DNA of 64,000 nt. Origin: an uncultured Prevotellaceae bacterium. Its GTDB lineage: Bacteria; Bacteroidota; Bacteroidia; Bacteroidales; UBA3663. Under the pieces are notes generated by a model that was not told the DNA's origin, ran no database searches, and was given only the letters and a program-made list of their open reading frames with translations. The translations under genes were made by a program, and so were the position numbers. Shown here in pieces: positions 16,915-25,849 of this stretch (its first letter is position 1; the number at the start of each line of letters is the position of its first letter). The stretch is from positions 124,001 to 188,000 of the forward strand of contig ONNR01000005.1 in assembly GCA_900319235.1 (NCBI GenBank), in the 5' to 3' direction.

Positions 16915-17940
16915 ATGGAAGCACTGGAAGAAAGAATCTATCGTGATGGACATTTCCTGCCCGGAGGAATCCTTAAGGTTGATAGTTTCGTCAATCATCA
17001 GGTTGACACGCGGTTTATGATGGAGGTGGGACATGAAGTGGCCCGTCTCTTCAAGGACGATCCACGCATCAACAAGATTGTCACCGTGGAGGCCAGCGGC
17101 ATAGCTCCTGCCTTGATGACTGGTTTCGTCATGGGTCTGCCAGTGGTTTATATCAAGAAAGGCAAGCCCAATACGATGGAGGATTGCTACAATATCCCTT
17201 GCCGCTCATTCACCAAATCGAAGAACTATGAGCTTGTGGTCAGCAAGGAATATCTGGGCAAGGATGATGTGGTACTCTTCATTGATGACTTCCTCTCGTC
17301 GGGCAGTTCGGCCATCGCTGCGATGAAACTCTGCCAGATGGCTGGAGCCGAGGTGGTTGGTGCAGCTTTTCTGATCGAGAAGGAATTTATGAACGGACGC
17401 AAGAACATCCATGCAGAATTCCACGATGTCAGGATTGAGAGCCTTGCCATCGTGCAGAGCCTTGAGATTACCGAGGAGGACAAGAAGTTCATGCGCATCG
17501 CCATCGATGCTTCGATCGAGAATGTCAAGAACGGTGGTGGCCCCTTTGGTGCTGCGATTGTAAAGGATGGAGAACTGGTAGCCACGGGCGTCAACCGCGT
17601 GACGGCCAACAACGATCCGACAGCACATGCTGAGGTGTCGGCCATTCGAAATGCTTGTCAGAAAGTGAAGTCTTTCAATCTGGATGGGTGCGTCATCTAT
17701 ACTTCGTGCGAACCCTGTCCGATGTGCCTGAGCGCCATCTATTGGAGTGGCATTAAGAAGATCTATTATGGCAACACGGCCATCGATGCCAAACTGATCA
17801 ATTTCGGTGACCAGTTCATCTACGACGAGATTGAACGTGCAGCCAACGAGCGTTCGATACCATCGATCTGCATGCTGAGACATGAGGCTCAACAGGCTTT
17901 CCGCGATTGGCGACTGAAGGTCGATAAGATAGAATATTAG
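16915..17940 (+). CDS. Fusion: xanthine phosphoribosyltransferase - guanine deaminase
   Basis: 341 aa in one uninterrupted frame. Residues 1 to about 185 match Xpt over its whole length: MEALEERIYRDG...LKVDSFVNHQVD, TVEASGIAPALMTG at 57-70 and the PRPP loop LFIDDFLSSGSSA at 121-133, ending at RIESLAIVQSLE. Residues about 188-341 match guanine deaminase of the cytidine-deaminase fold: GGPFGAAIVKDG (208-219), NDPTAHAEV with zinc ligand His and catalytic Glu at 238-240, and SCEPCPMC with zinc cysteines at 268 and 271. Guanine deaminase makes xanthine, which Xpt converts to XMP, so the fusion would join consecutive steps of guanine salvage. The downstream gene starts 3 nt after the stop. Confidence 0.9.
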   Translation: MEALEERIYRDGHFLPGGILKVDSFVNHQVDTRFMMEVGHEVARLFKDDPRINKIVTVEASGIAPALMTGFVMGLPVVYIKKGKPNTMEDCYNIPCRSFTKSKNYELVVSKEYLGKDDVVLFIDDFLSSGSSAIAAMKLCQMAGAEVVGAAFLIEKEFMNGRKNIHAEFHDVRIESLAIVQSLEITEEDKKFMRIAIDASIENVKNGGGPFGAAIVKDGELVATGVNRVTANNDPTAHAEVSAIRNACQKVKSFNLDGCVIYTSCEPCPMCLSAIYWSGIKKIYYGNTAIDAKLINFGDQFIYDEIERAANERSIPSICMLRHEAQQAFRDWRLKVDKIEY

Positions 17941-17943
17941 CAG

Positions 17944-18627
17944 ATGAGTAGTCCTTTGGAACCTCATATTAAGTTCTGGCATCCTGCCGAGATTGAGAAG
18001 GCGGTGCTGGAAGTCGGGATGCTGCCTTTCTTCGAAAACGACATCTCGGGTTTCAGCGTCGCCGAACATACACCGGCGGAGTTGTGGTTCAGCGACGAAC
18101 AGGAAGGCCCTTGGGAATGGAAGGGTCCCATCATCCAATTGGGACACACCGCCTACGGTAAGTTCTTCAATCGCAAGGCAGGATGGGTGGCTTTGGAATG
18201 GCTTCCCGATCTCGTCAACTTGCGACGGGCTTCCTATCCCTTGCCTCCCGAAGACTCGCAGACTCCCGAGCGACTTATCTACGAAGTATTGTGCCTGGAT
18301 AGAGATGTGCTTTCGCGTGACTTGAAGCGCGAGGTAGGACTCTTCGGCATGAAGCTCAAATCGACCTTCGAACGCTATATTGCACAACTCCAGATGGGCC
18401 TTTGGGCTTGTATCTCCGACTTTGAATACAACATCGACCAGCACGGCAATCGCTATGGCTGGGGATTGGCGCGTTACTCCACGCCAGAGGTGATGTATGG
18501 CGAAGACTTTGTGCGTTCTGCCATCGGCCAGCGTTCGCCTGAGGAGTCACGCCAGCGGCTTGTCGAGCAACTTTTGAAGATGGTACCCACAGCAACTGAA
18601 AAACAGGTCTTGAAACTGCTGAAATAA
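17944..18627 (+). CDS. Uncharacterised protein, possibly AlkZ-related
   Basis: 227 aa, no signal or membrane segments, rich in aromatic residues (FWHPAEIEKAVLEVGMLPFF; WFSDEQEGPWEWKGPI; GKFFNRKAGWVALEWLPDLVNLRR). The pattern reminds me of short proteins annotated as AlkZ-related in Bacteroidales, but I see no diagnostic glycosylase motif, so the name is tentative. The C-terminal QRLVEQLLKMVPTATEKQVLKLLK looks helical. It begins 3 nt after the xpt-guaD stop and ends before a strong terminator, so it is the second gene of that operon. Confidence 0.6.
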   Translation: MSSPLEPHIKFWHPAEIEKAVLEVGMLPFFENDISGFSVAEHTPAELWFSDEQEGPWEWKGPIIQLGHTAYGKFFNRKAGWVALEWLPDLVNLRRASYPLPPEDSQTPERLIYEVLCLDRDVLSRDLKREVGLFGMKLKSTFERYIAQLQMGLWACISDFEYNIDQHGNRYGWGLARYSTPEVMYGEDFVRSAIGQRSPEESRQRLVEQLLKMVPTATEKQVLKLLK

Positions 18628-18652
18628 AAGAGGTTGCGAGGAATCAAAAATT

Positions 18653-18693
18653 AAGGGTGTCAAGAATCGAATCAATCGGTTCAAGACACCCTT
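18653..18693. terminator. Bidirectional terminator after the 17944 gene and the OPT gene
   Basis: AAGGGTGTC (18653-18661) pairs with GACACCCTT (18685-18693). Further pairing of GAATCGA with TCGGTTC extends the stem. A T-run follows on the plus strand. Confidence 0.8.
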
Positions 18694-18713
18694 TTTATTT
18701 CAATCTATGATGT

Positions 18714-20717
18714 TTATTTCCTGACCTTCATACAGGCATTTGCGAGGAAGAGAATCAGCACGATGTACATGGCAAGGCTGAGGAGTTGACCGCCTGTGCT
18801 GACTGCCCAAGCGCCGCCATCGATCGTCCAGTTGGCACCAGCGAAAACGAGACCTGCGCTGACTACGCCCATGAGGGCACCACCTGCGATGAAGCCCGAT
18901 GCGAGGAGCGTGCCACGTTCACCGCGCGCGGCATTGACCTGTGGATCCTTGCTGCGTGAGGTGACATACCAGTTGACTGCACCACCTACCATAAGGGGGA
19001 GGTTGAGCTGAAGCGGGATGAACATACCCAGGGCGAAAGCGAGGGCAGAGATGCCGCAGGCATTGACGATGAGGGCGATGACAGCACCGATGCCGTAGAG
19101 CAACCAAGGTGCGCCCTGTCCCATCATCAGTGGCTCGATGACGGCAGCCATGGCACGAGCCTGAGGAGCAGCCATCACATCGGAGTTGTCGGGCGTGAAG
19201 CCATAGGCCTGGTTGAGGATCATAATAACACCAGCCGCTGTGGCTGCACTGACGAGGATGCCGATGAACTTGAATCCCTCCTGCTTGGCAGGAGTGGTGC
19301 CGAGCCAATAGCCTATCTTGAGGTCGGTGACGAAGGCTCCTGCGCTGGCGAGAGCCGTACAAACCACGCCGCCCATGATGAGCGCAGCGACCATGCCTTC
19401 GGTGCCCTTCAAGCCTACAGCTGCCATAATGAGCGAAGCAAGGATGAGGGTCATCAGCGTCATACCCGAGACGGGGTTGGAACCCACGATGGCAATGGCA
19501 TTTGCAGCCACGGTGGTGAAGAGGAACGCGATGACAAAGACGATGATGAGGGCCACGATGGTGAAGAGCAACGAGCCATGCATCACGTCGAGGTAAAAGA
19601 AGAGGGTGGTGGTGAGCAGGGCGATGATGAGTGCCAATACGATGGTCTTCATGCTGATATCGCGCTGGGTGCGAGGAACGGCTGCGCCTGCTGCTGAGGC
19701 TTCGGCACTCTTGCTGCCAAAGGCCTGCTTGATGAGCGAGAAACTACCCATGATGACACTGCGACTCTTCCAGACACCGATGATGCCGGCCATGGCAATA
19801 CCGCCGATGCCGATACTCTTGGCATACTGGAAGATCTGCTGCGGCATGGCATCACCTGCAAGGATGCCTGCACCGACTTCGAGGTCAGGCCAGATGAAGG
19901 CAATGGCAGGAACCACAATCCACCAGATGAGTACCGAACCGGCACACATGATGGTAGCATATTTCAGTCCCACGATGTAGCCCATACCGAGCAGGGCTGC
20001 CGAGGTGTTGCAGCTCAGGAAGAACTTGCCTTTGGCTGCAATCGTGGTGCCAAGCGAGCAGAACGTGCTCGTAAAGTTCTCGGCCCATGTGCCGAAAGTG
20101 GCAACGAGGAAGTCGTAGATACCACCCAATACTGATGCGATGATGAGTGGTTTGGCTGACGAACTTTCACCTTCGCCCGAGATGAGCACTTGCGTCGATG
20201 CAGTGGCTTCGGGGAAAGGATACTTGCCGTGCATGTCGCTCACAAAGTATTTTCGGAAAGGAATGAGGAAGAGGATGCCGATGACACCACCCAAGAGCGA
20301 TGCTAGGAAGACCTCGAGGAAGCTGACGCTGATTTGGGCGTCGGGGAACTTCGAGTCGAGGATGTAGAGGGCAGGAAGGGTGAAGATGGCACCAGCCACA
20401 ATCATACCTGAGCAGGCACCGATGGACTGGATGATGACATTCTCGCCAAGAGGATCCTTGCGCTTGGTGGCCGAAGCAAGACCGACGGCGATGATGGTGA
20501 TGGGGATGGCTGCCTCAAAGACCTGTCCGACCTTGAGGCCGAGATAGGCGGTGGCTGCACTGAAGATGACTGCCATGAGCAAGCCCCAGATGAGCGACCA
20601 GGTGGTCACTTCTCGTGGGTTGGCCTTGGCGGGCATCAATGGATGGTACTCTTCGCCTGGCTTCAAGGGGCGCATGGCGTTTTCGGGGAGACCTTGGGTG
20701 GGTTTGTTTTGTTCCAT
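18714..20717 (-). CDS. OPT-family oligopeptide/metal-chelate transporter
   Basis: 667 aa, with about 14-16 hydrophobic segments along the whole length. The start (PGEEYHPLMPAKANPREVTTWSLIWGLLMAVIFSAATAYLGLKVGQVFEAAIPI) is typical of the OPT/YSL family. Later family features include GENVIIQSIGACSG, FPEATASTQVL and SNPVSGMTLMTLI. Members move peptides or metal chelates across the inner membrane with a proton gradient. It lies downstream of pdxY, from which it is separated by 124 nt with a small hairpin, so read-through is possible. Substrate unknown. Confidence 0.9.
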   Translation of the reverse strand: MEQNKPTQGLPENAMRPLKPGEEYHPLMPAKANPREVTTWSLIWGLLMAVIFSAATAYLGLKVGQVFEAAIPITIIAVGLASATKRKDPLGENVIIQSIGACSGMIVAGAIFTLPALYILDSKFPDAQISVSFLEVFLASLLGGVIGILFLIPFRKYFVSDMHGKYPFPEATASTQVLISGEGESSSAKPLIIASVLGGIYDFLVATFGTWAENFTSTFCSLGTTIAAKGKFFLSCNTSAALLGMGYIVGLKYATIMCAGSVLIWWIVVPAIAFIWPDLEVGAGILAGDAMPQQIFQYAKSIGIGGIAMAGIIGVWKSRSVIMGSFSLIKQAFGSKSAEASAAGAAVPRTQRDISMKTIVLALIIALLTTTLFFYLDVMHGSLLFTIVALIIVFVIAFLFTTVAANAIAIVGSNPVSGMTLMTLILASLIMAAVGLKGTEGMVAALIMGGVVCTALASAGAFVTDLKIGYWLGTTPAKQEGFKFIGILVSAATAAGVIMILNQAYGFTPDNSDVMAAPQARAMAAVIEPLMMGQGAPWLLYGIGAVIALIVNACGISALAFALGMFIPLQLNLPLMVGGAVNWYVTSRSKDPQVNAARGERGTLLASGFIAGGALMGVVSAGLVFAGANWTIDGGAWAVSTGGQLLSLAMYIVLILFLANACMKVRK

Positions 20718-20745
20718 TTGGGTTGTTGTTGGTTGATATTTCTTG

Positions 20746-20765
20746 GGCAGCCAAAGATGGCTGCC
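20746..20765. repeat. Small hairpin repeat (GGCAGCC family), copy 1
   Basis: GGCAGCC (20746-20752) and GGCTGCC (20759-20765) form a 7-bp stem upstream of the OPT gene. A near-identical hairpin lies at 29659-29676 upstream of another minus-strand gene. Confidence 0.6.
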
Positions 20766-20841
20766 GCATTAACACAAAATAGCTGCTGCACTGACGGCGG
20801 GGTCGAGGCTTTGACGCGGGGAGGGTAGCGATGACGCGGGG

Positions 20842-21666
20842 TCAGATCTTGCGGAGTTGCCAGAGGCAGGATTCGAAGTCGATGCCGGTGTTGGCGGGGC
20901 CGGGGGTGCGAAGGGTCTCGATGAGACATTGTCGCACGAAGTGGGAGGCTCGCTTGGCCGAAAGGGCGAAGGGAACACCATTGACGGCATCGGCACCGAG
21001 GACTGAGGCAAAGACGTCGCCTGTGCCTGAGCGGGTATCTTCGACAATCATCTGGCGCTGGAATTCCACGTCGCCGTTCTGTTCGCCCACAACGTTGCCG
21101 ATGAAGTTTTCGCCCATCTTGATGCCGGTGATGACGAGGCGCTTGGCGCCCATTGCCATCAGTTCGCGCGCCATGACCACAAGCTCGATATGACGCCAAC
21201 CATTGGGCTTATAGGGCGTGTCGGTGAGAAAACAGGCTTCGGTCAGATTGGGCGTGATGATGTCGGCATATTGGATGAGGCGTTTCATGTCGCGGCACAT
21301 CTTACGGGTATAGGTGGGGTAGATGTGGCCATTGTCGCCCATCACCGGATCAACAAGGACGATGGTTGATGGACGACGGAAATCCTTGATGAACTGCTCA
21401 ACGATGCCAATCTGGCGGGCCGAACCAAGGAAGCCGGTCATGATGCCGTCGAACTGCAGATCGAGTTTCTTCCATTCTTCAATATACGCAGGCATGCGAC
21501 TGGTGAAATCCTGCCGATAGAACGATGGGAAGCCTGTATGATTGGAGAATATGGCAGTGGGCAGCGGACAACCCTGCACACCCAGATGACTGACTATCGG
21601 CTGGATGACAGAGATGCTGCAACGACCATAACCCGAGATGTCGTTGATGATGGCTATCTTTTTCAA
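20842..21666 (-). CDS. pdxY: Pyridoxal/pyridoxamine kinase (PdxY/PdxK type)
   Basis: 274 aa of the ribokinase-like fold. The start KKIAIINDISGYGRCSISV, the vitamin-binding segment FSNHTGFPSFYRQDFT (about 42-57), GIMTGFLGSARQIGIVEQF, DPVMGDNGHIYPTYT and the ATP/Mg site TRSGTGDVFASVL (about 222-234, with catalytic Asp in GTGD) are all present. It phosphorylates B6 vitamers to give PLP or PMP in the salvage route. The start codon is directly preceded by TTAACAA-type repeats. PLP-requiring glyA is also in the window, but not adjacent. Confidence 0.88.
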   Translation of the reverse strand: MKKIAIINDISGYGRCSISVIQPIVSHLGVQGCPLPTAIFSNHTGFPSFYRQDFTSRMPAYIEEWKKLDLQFDGIMTGFLGSARQIGIVEQFIKDFRRPSTIVLVDPVMGDNGHIYPTYTRKMCRDMKRLIQYADIITPNLTEACFLTDTPYKPNGWRHIELVVMARELMAMGAKRLVITGIKMGENFIGNVVGEQNGDVEFQRQMIVEDTRSGTGDVFASVLGADAVNGVPFALSAKRASHFVRQCLIETLRTPGPANTGIDFESCLWQLRKI

Positions 21667-21700
21667 TGAACAATTAACAATTAATAATTAACAATTATTG
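21667..21700. repeat. TTAACAA-type AT-rich repeat before pdxY
   Basis: Tandem AATTAAC/AATTAAT heptamers lie directly upstream of the pdxY start codon, followed by repeats of ACCATGAA. These repeats fill the pdxY-priA gap. Confidence 0.6.
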
Positions 21701-21747
21701 CGGGTCTCAAACCATGAACCATGAATCATTAACCATGAACCATTTGG

Positions 21748-24135
21748 CTACATCGGATCCACATCGTAGTAGAAGACAATGCGCGAGAACTCCTGGATGT
21801 CCTGCGACAACTTGTTTTGGATGATGCCAAGCAGGCGGCGAATCTCGCTGGTCGATGCTTCGCGTTCCACTTTGAGCAGAACTTGTCGGATGAACATGTT
21901 CTTGACGCGACCGATGGGAGGAGCCTCCGGACCTAGGACACGTTCGCCAAAGGTGTAGCGCAGTTGCTGGACATACTTTGCCACCATGGCATCAAGACGA
22001 TCCTCATAACGTCCTTTCATATATATAATAATAAGACGTGTAAAAGGAGGATATCCATACCGGCGGCGGTCTTCAAGTTGCGATTCAGCCATTGCGAGAT
22101 AGTCGTGACTGACCACTTGCTGGAGAAGCAGGTTCTTTGGGTCACGGCATTGGATGATGACCTCGCCCTGTTGTCCCTCACGACGTCCTGCACGTCCTGC
22201 CACCTGTTCCATAAGTTGGAAAGCGCGTTCGTGGGCACGGAAATCGGGGAAGTTCATCAATCCGTCGGCGCTAAGGATGCCTACAGTCTGTACCGAACTG
22301 AAATCCAATCCCTTGGTGACCATTTGTGTGCCGATGAGCACGTTGCATTTCTTCTGTTCGAAGTCCTGGATGATGCGCTCGTAACTCTTTCGGGTGCCTG
22401 TCGAATCGGTGTCCATACGGATGGGACGAGCAATGGGGAGAAGGCGTTGCAGGCCTTCCTCAATGCGCTCGGTGCCATATCCCTGGGTCTCGAGTTGACG
22501 ACCTTCGCATTGCGGACAGATTTGAGGCCAGGGCATGCGATAGCCGCAGTAATGGCATTCGAGGGCACGAGTGCGCTTGTGATAGGTGAGCGAGACGTCG
22601 CATCGAGGGCAGTGGGGTGTCCATCCACATTGAACGCATTCAATCTGCGACGAATAACCTCGGCGATTCTGGAAAAGAATGGCCTGCTGGCCTTGTTGCA
22701 GCGTATGGCCGATCTTCTTGATGAGTTCGGGCGAAAAGACATCCTTGGTAGGAACCAGTGTGATCTTGGGCAACGAAACTCCGGCATGACGTTCGGTGAG
22801 TCGCACCAATCCGTACTTTCCCTGCTTGGCAAGATAGAAACTTTCGAGACTTGGCGTGGCACTGCCCAGCAACACTTTGGCACCATGTCGCATAGCAAGG
22901 ATGATGGCCATGTCGCGTCCATGATAACGCGGGGCAGGATCCTGCTGCTTGTAACTGGGCTCGTGTTCCTCATCGACGATGACGAGTCCAAGTTGTCGGA
23001 AGGGAAGGAAGATGCTCGAACGCACTCCGACGATGAGACGTGAACTTTGCACAGCACCTTTCGAGTTGTCGAGCATGGCTTTCCAAATCTCCACACGTTC
23101 GGTGTCGGAAAGTTTGGAATGATAGACGAGCATCTGTTTGCCGAAGACACGACGCAGACGTTGGCAAAGTTGCGTGGTGAGTGCAATTTCGGGCACCATG
23201 AGCAGGGCTTGCCGTCCTTGTTCGATCACCTCCTGGATGAGATGCATGTAGATCTCGGTCTTTCCGCTCGAAGTGACGCCCTGCAACAGGCAAACCTGAT
23301 GATCGCGAAGAGAAAGGCAGATCTGCCGATAGGCTACAGTCTGCATCTCGGTGAGCGGATGCATCGGCTCGCACTTCTGTTCGAGATAGGGATCGTCACG
23401 TGTGTCAAGTCGCGAGACGGGTTCTTCGAAGGTCGTCAGCAGGCCTTTCTTATGCACTTCGTTGAAGATGGCGGTGCTGACTCCAGCCGATTTGAGGAGC
23501 ACATCCTTGGGCACGGGGTCGGCCTTGGCCTTTTGAAGTGCGTGACTCATGTCGAGCAACTTCATGAAGAGCGCCTGCTGCTGTGGGGAACGCTGCAGGG
23601 CTTTGAAAGCGGATTCGAGGCTCGAAGAGGGCTGAATTTTCGGAGTAGTCGGAGTAGTCGGAGTGGTCGAAGTGGTCGGAGTACTCTGAGTATTCGGAGA
23701 ACTCGGAGTAATCGGAGATGAAGTGTCTTCGATGCCAGGCAAGGCGATTTGCACCATCGTGCGCATCTTGGGCTGGAAGTCCTCGCGGACGGTTCCCTCT
23801 TTACCTTCTTCGGGTTTGAGTTCGCTGGGCAAAGCCGCCTTCATCACATCGCCGATAGGGCACATGTAATAGTTGGCGATCCATTGCCAAAGGGGATACT
23901 GCGGATGTCGGATGATGGGACCCTCATCGAGAACCTGTTGGATGGGCTTCAACTCGTAGCCGGTCTCAGGGCGGTGAGGCGTAAGACCCACGATGATGCC
24001 GGTGTAGGTGTGATTGCGGCCAAAAGGTGCCAATACACGCTGACCTATCTGCACCATCTTTTCCAACTCGTCGGGGATGATGTAGGTGAATGTCTGGTTC
24101 AATGGAACCGGTAGTATTATGTCTGCGTATAGCAT
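21748..24135 (-). CDS. priA: Primosomal protein N' (replication restart helicase PriA)
   Basis: 795 aa. It has the N-terminal 3'BD region (MLYADIILPVPLNQTFTYIIP), helicase Walker A GVTSSGKTEIYMH (about 289), Walker B DEEHEPSYKQQ, and a zinc-binding section with eight cysteines between about 478 and 520 (CVQCGWTPHCPRC ... CHYCGYRMPWPQICPQC). Helicase motifs V and VI (QMVTKGLDF; QVAGRAGRREG) are intact. PriA reloads the replisome at stalled forks. Residues about 138-165 are a Thr/Pro/Ser-rich insert encoded by nine 9-bp repeats (23640-23720), which I would not expect in a core PriA. Confidence 0.93.
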   Translation of the reverse strand: MLYADIILPVPLNQTFTYIIPDELEKMVQIGQRVLAPFGRNHTYTGIIVGLTPHRPETGYELKPIQQVLDEGPIIRHPQYPLWQWIANYYMCPIGDVMKAALPSELKPEEGKEGTVREDFQPKMRTMVQIALPGIEDTSSPITPSSPNTQSTPTTSTTPTTPTTPKIQPSSSLESAFKALQRSPQQQALFMKLLDMSHALQKAKADPVPKDVLLKSAGVSTAIFNEVHKKGLLTTFEEPVSRLDTRDDPYLEQKCEPMHPLTEMQTVAYRQICLSLRDHQVCLLQGVTSSGKTEIYMHLIQEVIEQGRQALLMVPEIALTTQLCQRLRRVFGKQMLVYHSKLSDTERVEIWKAMLDNSKGAVQSSRLIVGVRSSIFLPFRQLGLVIVDEEHEPSYKQQDPAPRYHGRDMAIILAMRHGAKVLLGSATPSLESFYLAKQGKYGLVRLTERHAGVSLPKITLVPTKDVFSPELIKKIGHTLQQGQQAILFQNRRGYSSQIECVQCGWTPHCPRCDVSLTYHKRTRALECHYCGYRMPWPQICPQCEGRQLETQGYGTERIEEGLQRLLPIARPIRMDTDSTGTRKSYERIIQDFEQKKCNVLIGTQMVTKGLDFSSVQTVGILSADGLMNFPDFRAHERAFQLMEQVAGRAGRREGQQGEVIIQCRDPKNLLLQQVVSHDYLAMAESQLEDRRRYGYPPFTRLIIIYMKGRYEDRLDAMVAKYVQQLRYTFGERVLGPEAPPIGRVKNMFIRQVLLKVEREASTSEIRRLLGIIQNKLSQDIQEFSRIVFYYDVDPM
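23640..23720. repeat. Intragenic 9-bp tandem repeat (TCGGAGTAn) inside priA
   Basis: Nine successive 9-mers with consensus TCGGAGTAN. They encode TTP/STP-like tripeptides in PriA. The same consensus (as its complement) fills the pyrF leader at 61002-61073. Confidence 0.85.
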
Positions 24136-24238
24136 TCTCTTATCCTCTCTGTACCTTACTTAACCCTTTGAACTTTTCAGAACCCTTCGAACCTCTCAGA
24201 ACTTTTCAGAACCCTTCTTAACTCCTCTTAACCTCTTC
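24136..24238. repeat. 9/10-mer tandem repeat (CCYTTCGAA type) before priA
   Basis: Repeating units of the types CCCTTCGAA, CTTTTCAGAA and CCTCTTAA fill the gap between porX and the priA start codon. Similar tracts are at 29101-29155, 31026-31112 and 50407-50455. Confidence 0.65.
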
Positions 24239-25849
24239 TCACGCTTTCGGCGTGAGAAGAACTAACGGGATGAGCATCTCTTCGAGCGAGATGCCGCCAT
24301 GCTGGAAGGTGTCCTTGTAGTACTGAACGTAGTAGTTGTAGTTGTTCGGGTAGGCAAAGAAATCGTGCCCTCCACAGAACGCATACTGTGTGCTGACGTT
24401 CAAGATGGGCAGGCCGAAATCCTGCGGACGCTCAATCCAGAAGATGTTCTTCGACTGTGAATTGAGGTTCTTGCCGAGTTTGTAGCGAAGGTTGGTGTTG
24501 ACGTTCTTGTCGCCGATGATCTTGATGGCATTGTCGCAACGAATTGATCCGTGGTCGGTGGTCAGAATCACCTTGTAGCCCATTTCGGCAATCGAACGGA
24601 AGAGGTCGAGCGTCGAGGAATGTTCCATCCAGGTGCGAGTCAAGGCGCGGTAGGCGGCTTCATCGTGAGCCAGTTCGCGCACAGTCTTGATTTCGGTGCG
24701 GGCATGGCTCAGCATGTCGATGAAGTTGATGACGATGACGTTGAGCGGATAGCGTTTGAGACCTTTCAATCCTGCCACGAGTTTCTCGCCATAACTGTTC
24801 TCGTTGATCTTGTGATACGAGAATTCGTAATGTTTGCGGAAACGGTCGAGTTGCGTCTGGATGAGTGGAGCCTCGTTGAGGTTCTTGCCTTCCTCTTCGT
24901 CTTCATCCACCCAAAGGTCGGGGAACATACGCGCAATCTGGTCGGGCATTAGACCGCTGAAAATGGCATTGCGTGCATATTGCGTGGCTGTGGGCAGCAT
25001 GGCGCAATAGACATCCTCCTGTATAGTAAAATAAGGAGAGAGGAGGGGCTGCACGGCCTTCCATTGGTCGAGTCGGAAGTTGTCGATGACGATGAGGAAA
25101 AGTTTCTCACCGGCATCGAGCAGTGGGAAGATGCGTTCCTTGAAGAGGGATGGCGACATCAGGGGAGCATCGTCCTTGGTTTCGTTCTTCGTGTAGGCCA
25201 AAGGTCCCGTGTTGGAAGGAGAGGCCTTCTTGATGAGTCCCTTCACCCAGTCCTGGTAATTGCGCTTCACAAACTTGTAGAAGGCGGCATTGGCCTCTTC
25301 CTTCTGCATCTGCAGCATGGAGTTGAGTTGCGGGTCGGAATTGGCGCTGAATTCGTTTTCCCAAAAGACAAGGCGCTTATAGACATCCACCCATTCGTTG
25401 AACGTATGGGCATCGCTGATGGCCATCGAAAGTTTGCCGAACTCCTGCTGATAGCCCGACGTCTGCTGTTGCTGAGTGATTTCTCGGGCATGGAGGTTCT
25501 TCTTGATGCTCATCAGCATCTGGTTGGGCAGCACGGGCTTGATGAGGTAATCGGCAATCTTCGAACCGATGGCCTGGTCCATGATGTCCTCTTCCTCGCT
25601 CTTGGTAATCATGATGATGGGGAGCGAAGGATGGCTCTCCTTGAGTTGGCTAAGTGTCTCAAGGCCAGAGATGCCGGGCATGTTCTCATCGAGAAAGACG
25701 AGGTCCACGGGATGTTCGCGTGCATAGTCGAGTGCATCCTGTCCGTTGGTGACTGTGATGACGTCGTAGCCCTTCTTTTGAAGGAACATGATGTGGGGCT
25801 TGAGGAGATCTATCTCATCGTCGGCCCAGAGTATCTGTGGGTTATTCAT
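24239..25849 (-). CDS. porX: PorX: response regulator - PglZ phosphatase (T9SS regulator)
   Basis: 536 aa. Residues about 5-120 form a receiver domain (WADDEIDLLKPHI; phosphoacceptor Asp in DLVFLDENMPG, about 54; conserved Thr/Lys in MITKSEEE and LIKPVLP). A helical linker leads to a PglZ/alkaline-phosphatase-like domain from about 200 on, with LFLIVIDNFRLDQWKAVQPLL (metal-binding Asp) and ILTTDHGSIRCDNA. This architecture defines PorX, which with PorY regulates the type IX secretion system. The start codon overlaps the end of porW by 8 nt. PorX with PorW in one operon argues that a T9SS is encoded elsewhere. Confidence 0.93.
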   Translation of the reverse strand: MNNPQILWADDEIDLLKPHIMFLQKKGYDVITVTNGQDALDYAREHPVDLVFLDENMPGISGLETLSQLKESHPSLPIIMITKSEEEDIMDQAIGSKIADYLIKPVLPNQMLMSIKKNLHAREITQQQQTSGYQQEFGKLSMAISDAHTFNEWVDVYKRLVFWENEFSANSDPQLNSMLQMQKEEANAAFYKFVKRNYQDWVKGLIKKASPSNTGPLAYTKNETKDDAPLMSPSLFKERIFPLLDAGEKLFLIVIDNFRLDQWKAVQPLLSPYFTIQEDVYCAMLPTATQYARNAIFSGLMPDQIARMFPDLWVDEDEEEGKNLNEAPLIQTQLDRFRKHYEFSYHKINENSYGEKLVAGLKGLKRYPLNVIVINFIDMLSHARTEIKTVRELAHDEAAYRALTRTWMEHSSTLDLFRSIAEMGYKVILTTDHGSIRCDNAIKIIGDKNVNTNLRYKLGKNLNSQSKNIFWIERPQDFGLPILNVSTQYAFCGGHDFFAYPNNYNYYVQYYKDTFQHGGISLEEMLIPLVLLTPKA

